Positions 33,771 through 41,143 of a stretch of DNA of 41,143 nucleotides are shown piece after piece. The translations under genes were made by a program, and so were the position numbers. The notes beneath the pieces were generated by a model. The model searched no databases, was not told the origin of the DNA, and saw only the letters and a list, made by a program, of their open reading frames with translations. Position 1 is the stretch's first letter; the number at the start of each line of letters is the position of its first letter. Source of the stretch: Robiginitomaculum sp. GTDB lineage: Bacteria; Pseudomonadota; Alphaproteobacteria; Caulobacterales; Maricaulaceae. The stretch spans positions 1-41,143 of the forward strand of contig JAJFFP010000090.1 in the NCBI GenBank assembly GCA_021776595.1, read 5' to 3'.

Positions 33771-34901
33771 ATGAGCGTTTTTGATAATGCTGCGTTTCGG
33801 CACCATAATTCGGTTCATTTTTTTTCTGATGAGGAAACCGGACTACAGGCCATTATAGCCATTCATTCTACCGTATTAGGGCCGGCTCTGGGCGGTTGCC
33901 GCCTTGTCAGTTATGCCAACTCCGATGAAGCGTTGCAGGATGTGCTGCGTTTGTCCAGGGGCATGAGTTTCAAGAACTCTCTGGCCGGTCTGGAGTTGGG
34001 TGGCGGTAAATCCGTTATTATTCCTCCCAAGAGCTGGGGTGGTGATCCTGGTTTTCAGGGCGAGGGCCGGGCTGCCTTGTTTCGCGCTTTTGGCCGTGCT
34101 GTTCAGTCGCTGGGCGGGCGTTATATCACCGCTGAAGACATGAATGTTAGCGTTGAAGATGCACAGAATATGGCGCTTGAAACCGATCATGTGGTTGGTC
34201 TGGATGTGAGCCAGGGCGGCATGGGCGACCCATCACCGCTAACCGCAGAGGGGGTCTTCCTTGGGATGCGGGCCTGTGTACGCCGGGCATTTAACACCGA
34301 CAATATGGAGGGCCTTAGCGTTGCTGTGCAGGGGCTTGGTAAAGTGGGCTGGCGTGTGTGCGAATCTCTGCATGCCGCAGGGGCGCAGCTGATCGTTGCC
34401 GACATTATGCCCGAAACCACGGCGCGCGCGGCGCGGCTGTTTAATGCCAAAATTGTTGATACTGATTCCATTGTCACGCACGAAGCCGATGTGTTTGCGC
34501 CTTGCGCTCGTGGCTCGGTGATTAATGATGAAACGGTTAATGCGCTGCACGTAAAAGTAGTTGCCGGATCTGCCAATAACCAGCTCAGTCGTGGTGAATT
34601 GGGCAAGACATTGATGGAGCGCGGTATAATTTACGCGCCTGACTATGTGATCAACGCGGGCGGGGTGATTAACATTGCCCCCGAAGCCAAAGGGCAGGTC
34701 AACCATGAATGGGTAAATAATAAAATCAAGTCTCTGGAAGATACGGTTGGCGAGATTATCGATACCTCATTACGTGAAAAACGACCCACTAATGAAGTTG
34801 CTGATGAGATAGCTACGCGGCGCATTTTGGATGCCCGTGATGCAGGCAAAGCCTGGCAGCCGGCTTTTCTCAAAAAACCGGCATTACGCCAAAGCGCATA
34901 A
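33771..34901 (+). CDS. Leucine/valine dehydrogenase-type amino acid dehydrogenase (Glu/Leu/Phe/Val family)
   Basis: 376 aa. GPALGGCR and the catalytic-lysine segment KNSLAGLELGGGKSVI lie in the N-terminal domain. ITAEDMNVSVEDAQNM is followed by the NAD-binding VAVQGLGKVGWRV. Length and motifs fit leucine, valine or phenylalanine dehydrogenase rather than glutamate dehydrogenase, so it would deaminate branched-chain or aromatic amino acids reversibly with NAD+. The exact substrate cannot be read from sequence. It may have the opposite metabolic role to the ilv-leu operon at the start of the window. Start supported by GAGAG. Confidence 0.9.
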   Translation: MSVFDNAAFRHHNSVHFFSDEETGLQAIIAIHSTVLGPALGGCRLVSYANSDEALQDVLRLSRGMSFKNSLAGLELGGGKSVIIPPKSWGGDPGFQGEGRAALFRAFGRAVQSLGGRYITAEDMNVSVEDAQNMALETDHVVGLDVSQGGMGDPSPLTAEGVFLGMRACVRRAFNTDNMEGLSVAVQGLGKVGWRVCESLHAAGAQLIVADIMPETTARAARLFNAKIVDTDSIVTHEADVFAPCARGSVINDETVNALHVKVVAGSANNQLSRGELGKTLMERGIIYAPDYVINAGGVINIAPEAKGQVNHEWVNNKIKSLEDTVGEIIDTSLREKRPTNEVADEIATRRILDARDAGKAWQPAFLKKPALRQSA

Positions 34902-34965
34902 AATATTGTTTGGGCGGGACTGTCCTCAAGCAGCGAGCTTTAGCGTCGCGGTAGCACAAGAAAAA

Positions 34966-35040
34966 TGGTGGGCGATACTGGGATTGAACCAGTGACCTCC
35001 TCGGTGTGAACGAGGCGCTCTCCCGCTGAGCTAATCGCCC
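34966..35040 (-). tRNA. tRNA-Val (anticodon CAC)
   Basis: The reverse strand reads GGGCGAT...ATCGCCC-A-CCA. It has a seven-pair acceptor stem with the CCA end encoded (34966-34968), a D stem around AGCTCAGCGGGAGAGC, the anticodon arm CCTCG-TTCACAC-CGAGG giving CAC, and a T arm with GGTTCAATCC. It decodes GUG. Length is 75 nt including CCA. Confidence 0.97.
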
Positions 35041-35118
35041 TGAAATGGAGGGCTTGCGTATCCATTTGAGGTCGCGTCTATAAAGGCCGCGTGTTGTTCA
35101 AGTCAAGCAGTGAGCTGT

Positions 35119-35760
35119 TCAATCAATCAGGCAGCGGACACACATAACCGCGCGGCCCAGGATCGGTGGTGTTTCGGATGGGAAAAAGGTTTCAAAACGG
35201 CCGGGATCACCAGCCGGTTCAAAGCGTTCCGGTTCATCCCGCCAGCGGCGAACCAGTATTTTGCCTTCCCACAAAAAAAGATAAAAGGCACCATCGTGCA
35301 TAACCCCAATATCCTGATCAAAAATGATGGTGGTTGGGATGGGGAAGGCGCGGCTTACAGCCGGGTCTTCACAATCAAGGGCAAACGGTGCCTTGGCGCG
35401 AACTGAAGCGGCCAGGTGACGAATAGGGGCACAATCCGTTACCAACTTCTCAGCCGTATAATGTTCTGGCCATACAAAAACCGGGATATGCAGGATTGGA
35501 GTGGCGAAATAGCCCATATCCGAAGCCATGGTGTCAGAAGTGGCATTCCCATTGCCATTCATATGTCCTTCCAGCAGCCAAATTCTTTCGACTTCCAAAG
35601 CTGAGGTGAGGCGATCCAGCGCAGCTTCGCGCGGGCTGTGACTGCCGTTTTCCCAGTTTGCCACTGTGGGCTGGCTAACTCTGGCCGCTTTGGCCAGATG
35701 GGCCTGACTCCAGCGACGCTGAATTCTGGCTTCGCGGATACGTTGTCCTATCTGTGTCAT
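35119..35760 (-). CDS. XRE-family transcriptional regulator with C-terminal sensor-like domain
   Basis: 213 aa. Residues about 3-65 form a helix-turn-helix of the Cro/CI type: IGQRIREARIQRRWSQAHLAKAARVSQPTVANWENG. The C-terminal half (about 100-190) contains AFYLFLWEGKILVRRW and resembles the beta-rich S24/LexA-like dimerisation fold, but no Ser-Lys catalytic pair could be picked out. It is transcribed away from the 63-aa gene across an AT-rich spacer that probably holds both promoters. Target unknown. Confidence 0.8.
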   Translation of the reverse strand: MTQIGQRIREARIQRRWSQAHLAKAARVSQPTVANWENGSHSPREAALDRLTSALEVERIWLLEGHMNGNGNATSDTMASDMGYFATPILHIPVFVWPEHYTAEKLVTDCAPIRHLAASVRAKAPFALDCEDPAVSRAFPIPTTIIFDQDIGVMHDGAFYLFLWEGKILVRRWRDEPERFEPAGDPGRFETFFPSETPPILGRAVMCVRCLID

Positions 35761-35962
35761 ATTCCCCCCTTGGGTATAGTCATAACTTATAAAAAAATAT
35801 TTGTAAAACTAATAGCGTGTGAATTTGCTGATAATATGCAGTTAGAAGGCAAAAATTGCTAAATTGTATGATAAATTGGAAAATAAATCGTATTATCGCT
35901 TAATATTAGACGCGTTGATCAAAATAATCGTTATTTTTTTGCGAAAATTTAATGTTTTGCCC

Positions 35963-35990
35963 TTGACCCGGAAGATTTATAGGCTAAATT
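35963..35990 (+). promoter_or_regulatory. Candidate promoter of the 63-aa gene
   Basis: TTGACC (35963-35968) and TAAATT (35985-35990) are 16 bp apart in an AT-rich 286-bp spacer (35761-36046) between divergent genes. Nothing else was recognised in the spacer beyond AT-rich runs. The predicted start would leave about a 50-nt leader. Confidence 0.45.
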
Positions 35991-36046
35991 TATAAATGAA
36001 AATAACAGCTATGCGGGTGCTGTCCCGTAGATGAGGAGTTAAGATA

Positions 36047-36238
36047 ATGTCAGGTGATTATTGCACGGACGATGGTGCGCGCCGGATCAAGTCCAAGATT
36101 GAAGAATACTGGCGTGACCGCGGCTATGATGTAGAAGTTGCGCTGGTTGGCGCAAGTTTTGTGGCGGCCATGCGTTCCGCCCGCACGGATGTGCGTTCCA
36201 ACATGGTCAATGGGTTGCCGCGCCGCAGGGCCGCCTAA
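36047..36238 (+). CDS. Small conserved-looking hypothetical protein
   Basis: 63 aa, Arg-rich (10 Arg), with pattern YCTDDGARRIKSKIEEYWRDRGYDVEVALV followed by FVAAMRSARTDVRSNMVNGLPRR. A helix, then a strand, then an R-x-DVRS-x-MVNG-x-P segment looks conserved. I recall similar short hypothetical proteins in other alphaproteobacteria but cannot name a family. Coding is supported by a GAGGAG ribosome-binding site at 36032-36037, an upstream promoter and a strong terminator directly downstream. A nucleic-acid-binding or regulatory role would suit the charge, by inference only. Confidence 0.8.
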   Translation: MSGDYCTDDGARRIKSKIEEYWRDRGYDVEVALVGASFVAAMRSARTDVRSNMVNGLPRRRAA

Positions 36239-36285
36239 CCCATATTGATCGACCGTATTTTACGGACGTAAATATGTTTACATGC

Positions 36286-36312
36286 AAAAGCCCCGGCAAT
36301 TCCGGGGCTTTT
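36286..36312. terminator. Bidirectional intrinsic terminator
   Basis: AAAAGCCCCGG (36286-36296) and CCGGGGCTTTT (36302-36312) form a perfect 11-bp stem with a 5-nt loop. A and T ends make it functional for both the 63-aa gene and the convergent glutathione transferase. A smaller CCGTA-TTT-TACGG palindrome lies at 36253-36265. Confidence 0.85.
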
Positions 36313-36368
36313 GGTGCTGGGCAAAGCAAAATCATGAGTTGCGGCTCAGGATTTTTGTAAACCTCAAC

Positions 36369-37040
36369 CTATTTATTGCCCAAAATCGTGTATTCACCAC
36401 CTTTTTCCAGCGCCCGCTGGTAAGCGGGGCGTTCATGTATGCGTTTGAGAAAGGCTTTCAGGTGCTTGCGTTGCTTCCCCAGATCAGCGCGTCCGGCAAT
36501 GGCCTCCAGCGGAAAGCTCATCATAATATCTGCCCCGGTCATGTCTTCACCAACAAACCAGGTGTTTTTGCCAAGTTCAGCTTCCATATAGTCCAAATGA
36601 TTATTGATTTGCGGCATGACAAAATCCTTGAGGGCACCTTTTGCAATGCCTTTTGCCACCGGGCGCACAAAAAATGGCATCGGTTTGGTGGGCAACACAT
36701 CAAACACAAGTTTCAACAAAAGCGGTGACATTGCAGAACCTTCGCCATAATGCAGCCAGTAGCGGTAACGTAAATATTCTTTGGTGCCGGGCTTCGGTCG
36801 CAACTGTGTCGTTTTATCGGTAAGGTATTCGATGATCGCCCCGGTCTCGGCAATCACTTCCCCATCATCGGTAATAACCGGCGATTTTCCCAAAGGGTGC
36901 ACCGCTTTTAATTCTGGCGGGGCCAGCATGGTATTTGGGTCGCGTTTATAGTGCTTAATTTCGTATTCAAGCCCTAATTCCTCAAGCATCCACAAGATAC
37001 GTTGCGAGCGTGAATTATCCAGATGGTGGACAATGACCAT
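36369..37040 (-). CDS. Glutathione S-transferase family protein
   Basis: 223 aa. N-terminal thioredoxin fold with SRSQRILWMLEELGLEYEI (the S-R-S-Q-R-x-L segment carries the candidate glutathione-activating Ser), HPLGKSPVITDDGEVIAETGAIIEYL (cis-Pro, then E-T), and a helical C-terminal domain with WFVGEDMTGADIMMSFPLEAI. A second, unrelated-looking paralogue to the one at 28910. ATG 37040 has AAGGAAAA upstream. Substrate unknown. Confidence 0.88.
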   Translation of the reverse strand: MVIVHHLDNSRSQRILWMLEELGLEYEIKHYKRDPNTMLAPPELKAVHPLGKSPVITDDGEVIAETGAIIEYLTDKTTQLRPKPGTKEYLRYRYWLHYGEGSAMSPLLLKLVFDVLPTKPMPFFVRPVAKGIAKGALKDFVMPQINNHLDYMEAELGKNTWFVGEDMTGADIMMSFPLEAIAGRADLGKQRKHLKAFLKRIHERPAYQRALEKGGEYTILGNK

Positions 37041-37055
37041 GATTTTTCCTTAAAT

Positions 37056-37733
37056 CTAAGGCGTTAGATTAAAAGTATGAAAAACGGCTTCCGGCACCTG
37101 GGAAAAATTATCCAGAACCATATCGCCCCCTAATTCATGCGCCGGTGTATCAGTATACCCATGGCTCATCAACAAAATGGGCACTTTGGCCGCGCGTGCG
37201 CTTTGCATATCTGCACGGCTATCGCCTATCATGAGTGCCTTGTTTACAGGCGATGGGGCAATGGCTGCCAGAACGTGAGCGGCATCCGGTTTTTTTGCAG
37301 ATACATTTTCCGGGCAGTATATGCCATCAAAGTATTTTTTCAAATCAAGGGCATGTAGAAGATTCAAGGTCAGGTTCTCTGACTTGTTGGTGCAGATACT
37401 AAGCCGGGCACCAGCGTTATTCAGTGTTTCAAGACAGGTGATGGCCCCGGCAAACACCTGGCTTTTATTGGTTATATTGGCATAATAATACTCAAGAAAG
37501 ACGGCCAGACGGGCGTCAATCTCCGCTTCACCGGGCTCAATGCCGTTTGTTTCAAAAGCCCGCTTGATTAATGCACGCGCCCCTTGCCCAATGAGATTGC
37601 GCACCTGTGAGATGTCAACGTCACCAATGCCGCTGCCCTGCATAGAGACATTTAATGCCAGTACGAGATCGGGTGCGGTATCGACCAGGGTGCCATCCAG
37701 GTCAAAGGCTAGGGTGTAACCACTAAGCGGCAT
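37056..37733 (-). CDS. gph: Phosphoglycolate phosphatase (HAD family)
   Basis: 225 aa. AFDLDGTLVDTAPDLVLALN holds the HAD nucleophile and acid/base aspartates. The helical cap contains IGQGARALIKRAF. Motif II is in SICTNKS, motif III in the KKPDAAHVL stretch, and motif IV in MIGDSRADMQSARAAKV. It dephosphorylates 2-phosphoglycolate made during DNA repair, if the common annotation holds for this member. The gene is 16 nt upstream of the transferase gene on the same strand, so probably cotranscribed, and divergent from glmU. Confidence 0.88.
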   Translation of the reverse strand: MPLSGYTLAFDLDGTLVDTAPDLVLALNVSMQGSGIGDVDISQVRNLIGQGARALIKRAFETNGIEPGEAEIDARLAVFLEYYYANITNKSQVFAGAITCLETLNNAGARLSICTNKSENLTLNLLHALDLKKYFDGIYCPENVSAKKPDAAHVLAAIAPSPVNKALMIGDSRADMQSARAAKVPILLMSHGYTDTPAHELGGDMVLDNFSQVPEAVFHTFNLTP

Positions 37734-37819
37734 TTATATTTCCTGTTCGGCAATGAGATGACGAGAACCCGCAGGCGCGCTACATAGACATTGATGTAAC
37801 GATTCTGCAGGGGAAACCA

Positions 37820-39160
37820 ATGCCTCAATTGCGCGGTGCTGTCATCCTGGCGGCTGGCCATGGAACACGAATGAAAACCACTTTGCCCAAAGTGCTGCAC
37901 CCGGTGGGTGGGCGCAGCATGTTGTCATGGGCGGTGGCACTGGCGCGGGAGGTTAATGCGGCATTGATTTGCACGGTGGTTAGCAAACGCACCGGCCCGG
38001 TTGGCAAAGCGGCTGCACAAGAGGTGGGGGCAGGGGCCGTAATGGTGCAGGACCCGCCCCGTGGCACCGGTGATGCGGTGCTGTGCGCTGCTGACATGCT
38101 GGAAGGCTTTGAGGGTGACGTGGTCACACTTTATGGAGATACACCACTTATTCAGGGCCAGACCATAGAGAAAGTATTTAACGCCCTTGCTGATAATGCC
38201 GGTATTGCCGTTTTAGGTTTTGAAGCGGCAGATCCGGGGGCTTATGGACGTTTGGTGCTGGCCGCCGATGGCACCCTGGATGAAATCGTCGAGGCCAAAG
38301 ATGCCAGCGAGGCACAAAAAGCGATCACCCTTTGTAATTCTGGCGTAATGGCGGCCTCTTCCTCATTATTGTTTTCGCTTCTTGGTGACATTACCGATGA
38401 TAATGCCAATGGCGAATACTATTTAACCGATATTGTCGCGCTGGCACGTAATCGCGGTATCAAGGTTGTCGTCGTTTCCGCCCCGGAAGATGAAGTGATG
38501 GGGGTTAATTCACAAGCTGAACTGGCCAAAGCGGAGGCCCTGTTTCAGAAACGCATGCGTGAACACTGGCTTGAAAACGGGGTGCGCTTGCAAGCGCCGG
38601 AAACCGTTTATGCAAGTTGGGACACGCAGATTGATCCTGATTGCGTCATTGAAGCCTTTGTAGTCTTTGGCCCTGGGGTGCATTTGGGGTCGGGCACCCA
38701 AGTGCGCAGCTTCTCACATTTAGAAGGAGCGCAAACGCAAAACCATGTCGCCATTGGCCCCTTTTCACGACTGCGACCCGGCACAGAGGTTAGCGCCAAC
38801 GCCAAAATCGGTAATTTCGTTGAAACCAAGAACGCCAAAATTGGCGATGGAGCTAAACTTAGTCATTTGTCCTATCTTGGCGATACGGTCATCGGTGCTG
38901 ATGTTAATATCGGTGCGGGGACCATCACCTGTAATTACGATGGTTTTGATAAACATATCACCATCATTAAGGCCGGGGCATTTGTGGGGTCAAACACTTC
39001 CCTTGTGGCACCGGTCAGTGTGGGCGCCGGGGCCGTTATCGGCTCTGGCAGTGTGATCACTCGCGATGTGCCCGATGATGCCCTTGGCGTCGCCAGAGGC
39101 CGACAGCGCGATATTGAAGGCTGGGCAGCGAGTTTTCGCAAAAGAAAGAAACGAACATGA
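37820..39160 (+). CDS. glmU: Bifunctional GlcN-1-P acetyltransferase / UDP-GlcNAc pyrophosphorylase
   Basis: 446 aa. The N-terminal uridylyltransferase has VILAAGHGTRMKTTLPKVLHPVGG and the LYGDTPLI and DANGEYYLTDIV-like (DNANGEYYLTD) segments. The C-terminal left-handed beta-helix acetyltransferase has HLGSGTQVRSFSHLEGAQ, RLRPGTEVSANAKIGNFVETKNAKIGDGAKLSHLSYLGD and GAGTITCNYDGFDKH. It makes UDP-N-acetylglucosamine for peptidoglycan and LPS. AGGGGAA sits 3-9 nt before the ATG. The stop overlaps rpiA (ATGA). Confidence 0.96.
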   Translation: MPQLRGAVILAAGHGTRMKTTLPKVLHPVGGRSMLSWAVALAREVNAALICTVVSKRTGPVGKAAAQEVGAGAVMVQDPPRGTGDAVLCAADMLEGFEGDVVTLYGDTPLIQGQTIEKVFNALADNAGIAVLGFEAADPGAYGRLVLAADGTLDEIVEAKDASEAQKAITLCNSGVMAASSSLLFSLLGDITDDNANGEYYLTDIVALARNRGIKVVVVSAPEDEVMGVNSQAELAKAEALFQKRMREHWLENGVRLQAPETVYASWDTQIDPDCVIEAFVVFGPGVHLGSGTQVRSFSHLEGAQTQNHVAIGPFSRLRPGTEVSANAKIGNFVETKNAKIGDGAKLSHLSYLGDTVIGADVNIGAGTITCNYDGFDKHITIIKAGAFVGSNTSLVAPVSVGAGAVIGSGSVITRDVPDDALGVARGRQRDIEGWAASFRKRKKRT

Positions 39161-39861
39161 GCATAGACATGAACCCCAAAACCCAGGCCGCCCGACTGGC
39201 ATTGGACTATGTAAAAAATAATATGATTTTGGGCCTTGGCTCCGGATCAACCGCTGAAATATTTATTGAATTACTGGGCATTCGCGTAACTGGTGGCCTG
39301 GACATCAAGGGTATCCCCACCTCCCGGCGCAGTGCCGAAGTCGCCATTGAATCCGGTATAGAGCTTTTATCCATCGAACATGCAGACCGGATTGATCTGA
39401 CGGTGGATGGTGCCGATGAAATCGGGCCGGACTTTGCCTTGATAAAAGGCGGTGGAGGTTGCCTGCTTCGCGAGAAAATTATTGCTAATGCGTCTGACCT
39501 GATGGTGGTCATTGCTGATGAAAGCAAACTGGTGGACACATTGGGCGCGTTCGCCCTGCCGGTGGAGGTGGACCGTTTTGGCTTTTCTATAACCGCCAAA
39601 AAAGTCTTTGATGCCTTGCGCGTGGGTGGCACACAACGCCCCGCCGTTGTATTGCGCGAAGATAAGCACAGTGGCAAACCTTTTATCACCGATGGTGGGC
39701 ATTACATACTGGATTGTGCCTGTGGTGCTATTCCCAATCCGGCTAAAACGGCAGCAAAGGTTTGTGCTGTGCCCGGCGTGATCGAGCATGGCCTTTTTAT
39801 TGATCTGGCGCGTGTGGTCATCATTGGTGGCGAAATCGGCGCGGAAATTCTGGAGCGCTAA
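39157..39861 (+). CDS. rpiA: Ribose-5-phosphate isomerase A
   Basis: 234 aa. Interconverts ribulose-5- and ribose-5-phosphate in the pentose phosphate pathway. MILGLGSGSTAEIFIELLG, GIPTSRRSAEVA, DLTVDGADEIGPDFALIKGGGGCLLREKI and EVDRFGFS are the family signatures, the DGADE motif carrying catalytic acids and the KGGGGCL the lysine. Overlaps glmU by 4 nt and is followed after 2 nt by gor. Confidence 0.95.
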   Translation: MSIDMNPKTQAARLALDYVKNNMILGLGSGSTAEIFIELLGIRVTGGLDIKGIPTSRRSAEVAIESGIELLSIEHADRIDLTVDGADEIGPDFALIKGGGGCLLREKIIANASDLMVVIADESKLVDTLGAFALPVEVDRFGFSITAKKVFDALRVGGTQRPAVVLREDKHSGKPFITDGGHYILDCACGAIPNPAKTAAKVCAVPGVIEHGLFIDLARVVIIGGEIGAEILER

Positions 39862-39863
39862 GC

Positions 39864-41143
39864 ATGGGTAATGAGCCTGTAAACAACGTGGATTTATTTG
39901 TAATTGGCGCTGGCTCTGGCGGTGTTCGCGCCGCGCGGATGAGCGCGCAATATGGTGCCAAAGTCGCCATAGCCGAGGAGTTTCGTATTGGCGGCACATG
40001 CGTTATCCGGGGCTGTGTTCCCAAAAAATTCATGGTTTATGCCAGCGCCTATGGGCAGGGCTTTGAAGAGGCTAAAGGCTATGGCTGGCAGGCCGATAAT
40101 ATCCGTTTTGACTGGTCTTCCCTGATAGCCGCCAAGGATGTCGAAATCGGTCGTCTTTCAGGCATTTACCGGCGCAACCTTGGTAATGCCGGGGTGCAGA
40201 TTTTTGAAGAACGTGCTGAAATTGCCGGTCCAGACACGGTGCGGCTGGTGCCCTCCGGGCGTATGTTCAAATGCGGTAAAATACTCATTGCTACCGGCGG
40301 CACACCGCGTTCCCTCGGATTTGCTGGCGAGGAACACACCATAACTTCAAACGAGGTTTTTCATCTGGAGCGCCTGCCCAACCACATCGTCATCAATGGC
40401 GGTGGATATATTGCTTGCGAATTTGCTTCTATTTTTGCGGGGCTGGGTGTTAAAACCTGTCTGGTTTACCGACGTGATACGGTGCTGCGTGGCTTTGATG
40501 ACGATGTGCGCACCCACGCCCATAACGAACTGATCCGTCAAGGTGTTCGGGTGATTACCCACGCCAATATTACCGAGGTTGAAAAGCGGGATACAGGTTT
40601 GCGCGTCATTCTTGATACCAAAGTGCCTATTGATTGCGATCAGGTGATGATGGCCATCGGGCGGGTGCCGGCCACCGATGGGCTGGGGTTGGAAAGTGCC
40701 GGGGTTAAAACCACCAAAAGCGGTGCCATTATCGTTGATGAATTTGGGCAAAGCAATGTGTCCGGCATTTTTGCCGTGGGCGATGTAACCGACCGCATTG
40801 CTTTGACGCCTGTGGCCATTCGTGAAGGTGCGGCATTTGCCGATAGTGAATTTGGTGACCGCCGCCACGGCTTTGACCATCGCGATGTAGCCAGTGCTGT
40901 CTTTACCCAGCCGCCAGTTGGTTCCGTGGGTCTTAGCGAGCGGGACGCGCGCGAAGAATATGGTGAAATTGATATTTATAAATCCGCCTTCCGGCCAATG
41001 CGCCACACTATTTCCGGCTCGGAAGAACGCTATTTGATGAAATTGATCGTGCGCACCAAAGACCAGGTGGTTATTGGTGTGCATATTATCTCTGATGCGG
41101 CCCCGGAGATTATCCAGGTGGCAGCGATTGCCGTAAAAGCGGG
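39864..41143 (+). CDS. gor: Glutathione-disulfide reductase (3' end outside window)
   Basis: 426 codons are visible before the window edge; a full enzyme is about 450-460 aa, so only the end of the dimerisation domain is missing. FAD-binding motif VIGAGSGGVRAARMSA, redox-active disulfide GGTCVIRGCVPKK, NADP-binding GGGYIACEF followed by Arg residues in YRRDTVLRGFD (typical for NADPH), and a second FAD motif FAVGDVTDR are all present. The disulfide motif with two Cys four residues apart and the Arg pair favour glutathione reductase over dihydrolipoamide dehydrogenase. It regenerates glutathione for the two glutathione transferases encoded in this window. Confidence 0.94.
   Translation, partial: MGNEPVNNVDLFVIGAGSGGVRAARMSAQYGAKVAIAEEFRIGGTCVIRGCVPKKFMVYASAYGQGFEEAKGYGWQADNIRFDWSSLIAAKDVEIGRLSGIYRRNLGNAGVQIFEERAEIAGPDTVRLVPSGRMFKCGKILIATGGTPRSLGFAGEEHTITSNEVFHLERLPNHIVINGGGYIACEFASIFAGLGVKTCLVYRRDTVLRGFDDDVRTHAHNELIRQGVRVITHANITEVEKRDTGLRVILDTKVPIDCDQVMMAIGRVPATDGLGLESAGVKTTKSGAIIVDEFGQSNVSGIFAVGDVTDRIALTPVAIREGAAFADSEFGDRRHGFDHRDVASAVFTQPPVGSVGLSERDAREEYGEIDIYKSAFRPMRHTISGSEERYLMKLIVRTKDQVVIGVHIISDAAPEIIQVAAIAVKA

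Noticed and set aside
34966..35118. Prophage or genomic island inserted at tRNA-Val
   Set aside because: No integrase, direct repeat of the tRNA 3' end or compositional shift; the XRE regulator alone does not show phage origin.

Overview
The window is a chromosomal segment of a Gram-negative alphaproteobacterium. Three things point to this: the order holC-pepA / lptF-lptG-lptD-surA-pdxA-rsmA, a partial intergenic palindrome of the kind common in that class, and moderate-GC coding with many 4-14 nt start/stop overlaps. It looks closer to Caulobacterales/Maricaulales-like lineages than to Rhizobiales, but I cannot fix the genus. No insertion sequence, phage or CRISPR array was seen.

Region 1 (1-10.9 kb). 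After the tail of an unidentified membrane protein come a promoter, a leader peptide with a dense Val/Ile/Leu run and a strong intrinsic terminator (attenuator). These precede one tightly packed operon, ilvD-ilvC-ilvB-ilvM-leuA-ilvE-leuC-leuD-leuB. It holds the whole route from pyruvate (or 2-oxobutyrate) to valine, leucine and isoleucine, except threonine deaminase. The reductoisomerase has an unusual cofactor-specificity loop.

Region 2 (11.1-16.2 kb). Four translationally linked genes all encode proteins with signal peptides and none has a standard name. The third (about 760 aa) has a hydrophobic PT-TG-like pretoxin segment and, by my reading, a C-terminal domain resembling the anthrax oedema factor / ExoY / CyaA nucleotidyl cyclases. 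The spaced Arg, two Lys, Asp-x-Asp and His-Gly positions are recognisable, but two later active-site residues are not evident. This is the best candidate for an undescribed system. A 525-bp repeat-containing spacer follows.

Region 3 (16.7-26.7 kb). On the minus strand lie pepA and holC. Divergent from them is the envelope cluster lptF-lptG-lptD-surA-pdxA-rsmA, covering LPS export, outer-membrane protein folding, pyridoxal phosphate synthesis and rRNA methylation. A 21-codon reading frame made partly of a 12-nt tandem repeat overlaps the lptF start.

Region 4 (26.7-33.7 kb). An SdpR/SdpI-like regulator-membrane protein pair has a promoter placed for leaderless translation. It is followed by a lone cobT whose ribosome-binding site lies in a hairpin, a glutathione transferase, a lipoprotein-type M24 peptidase, a hexapeptide acyltransferase, a YfdX-like periplasmic protein and a methyltransferase-like protein.

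Region 5 (33.7-41.1 kb). This part holds a leucine/valine dehydrogenase-type enzyme, tRNA-Val(CAC), an XRE regulator, a small 63-aa gene with clear expression signals, a second glutathione transferase, gph, and the glmU-rpiA-gor run. The last gene is cut by the window edge.
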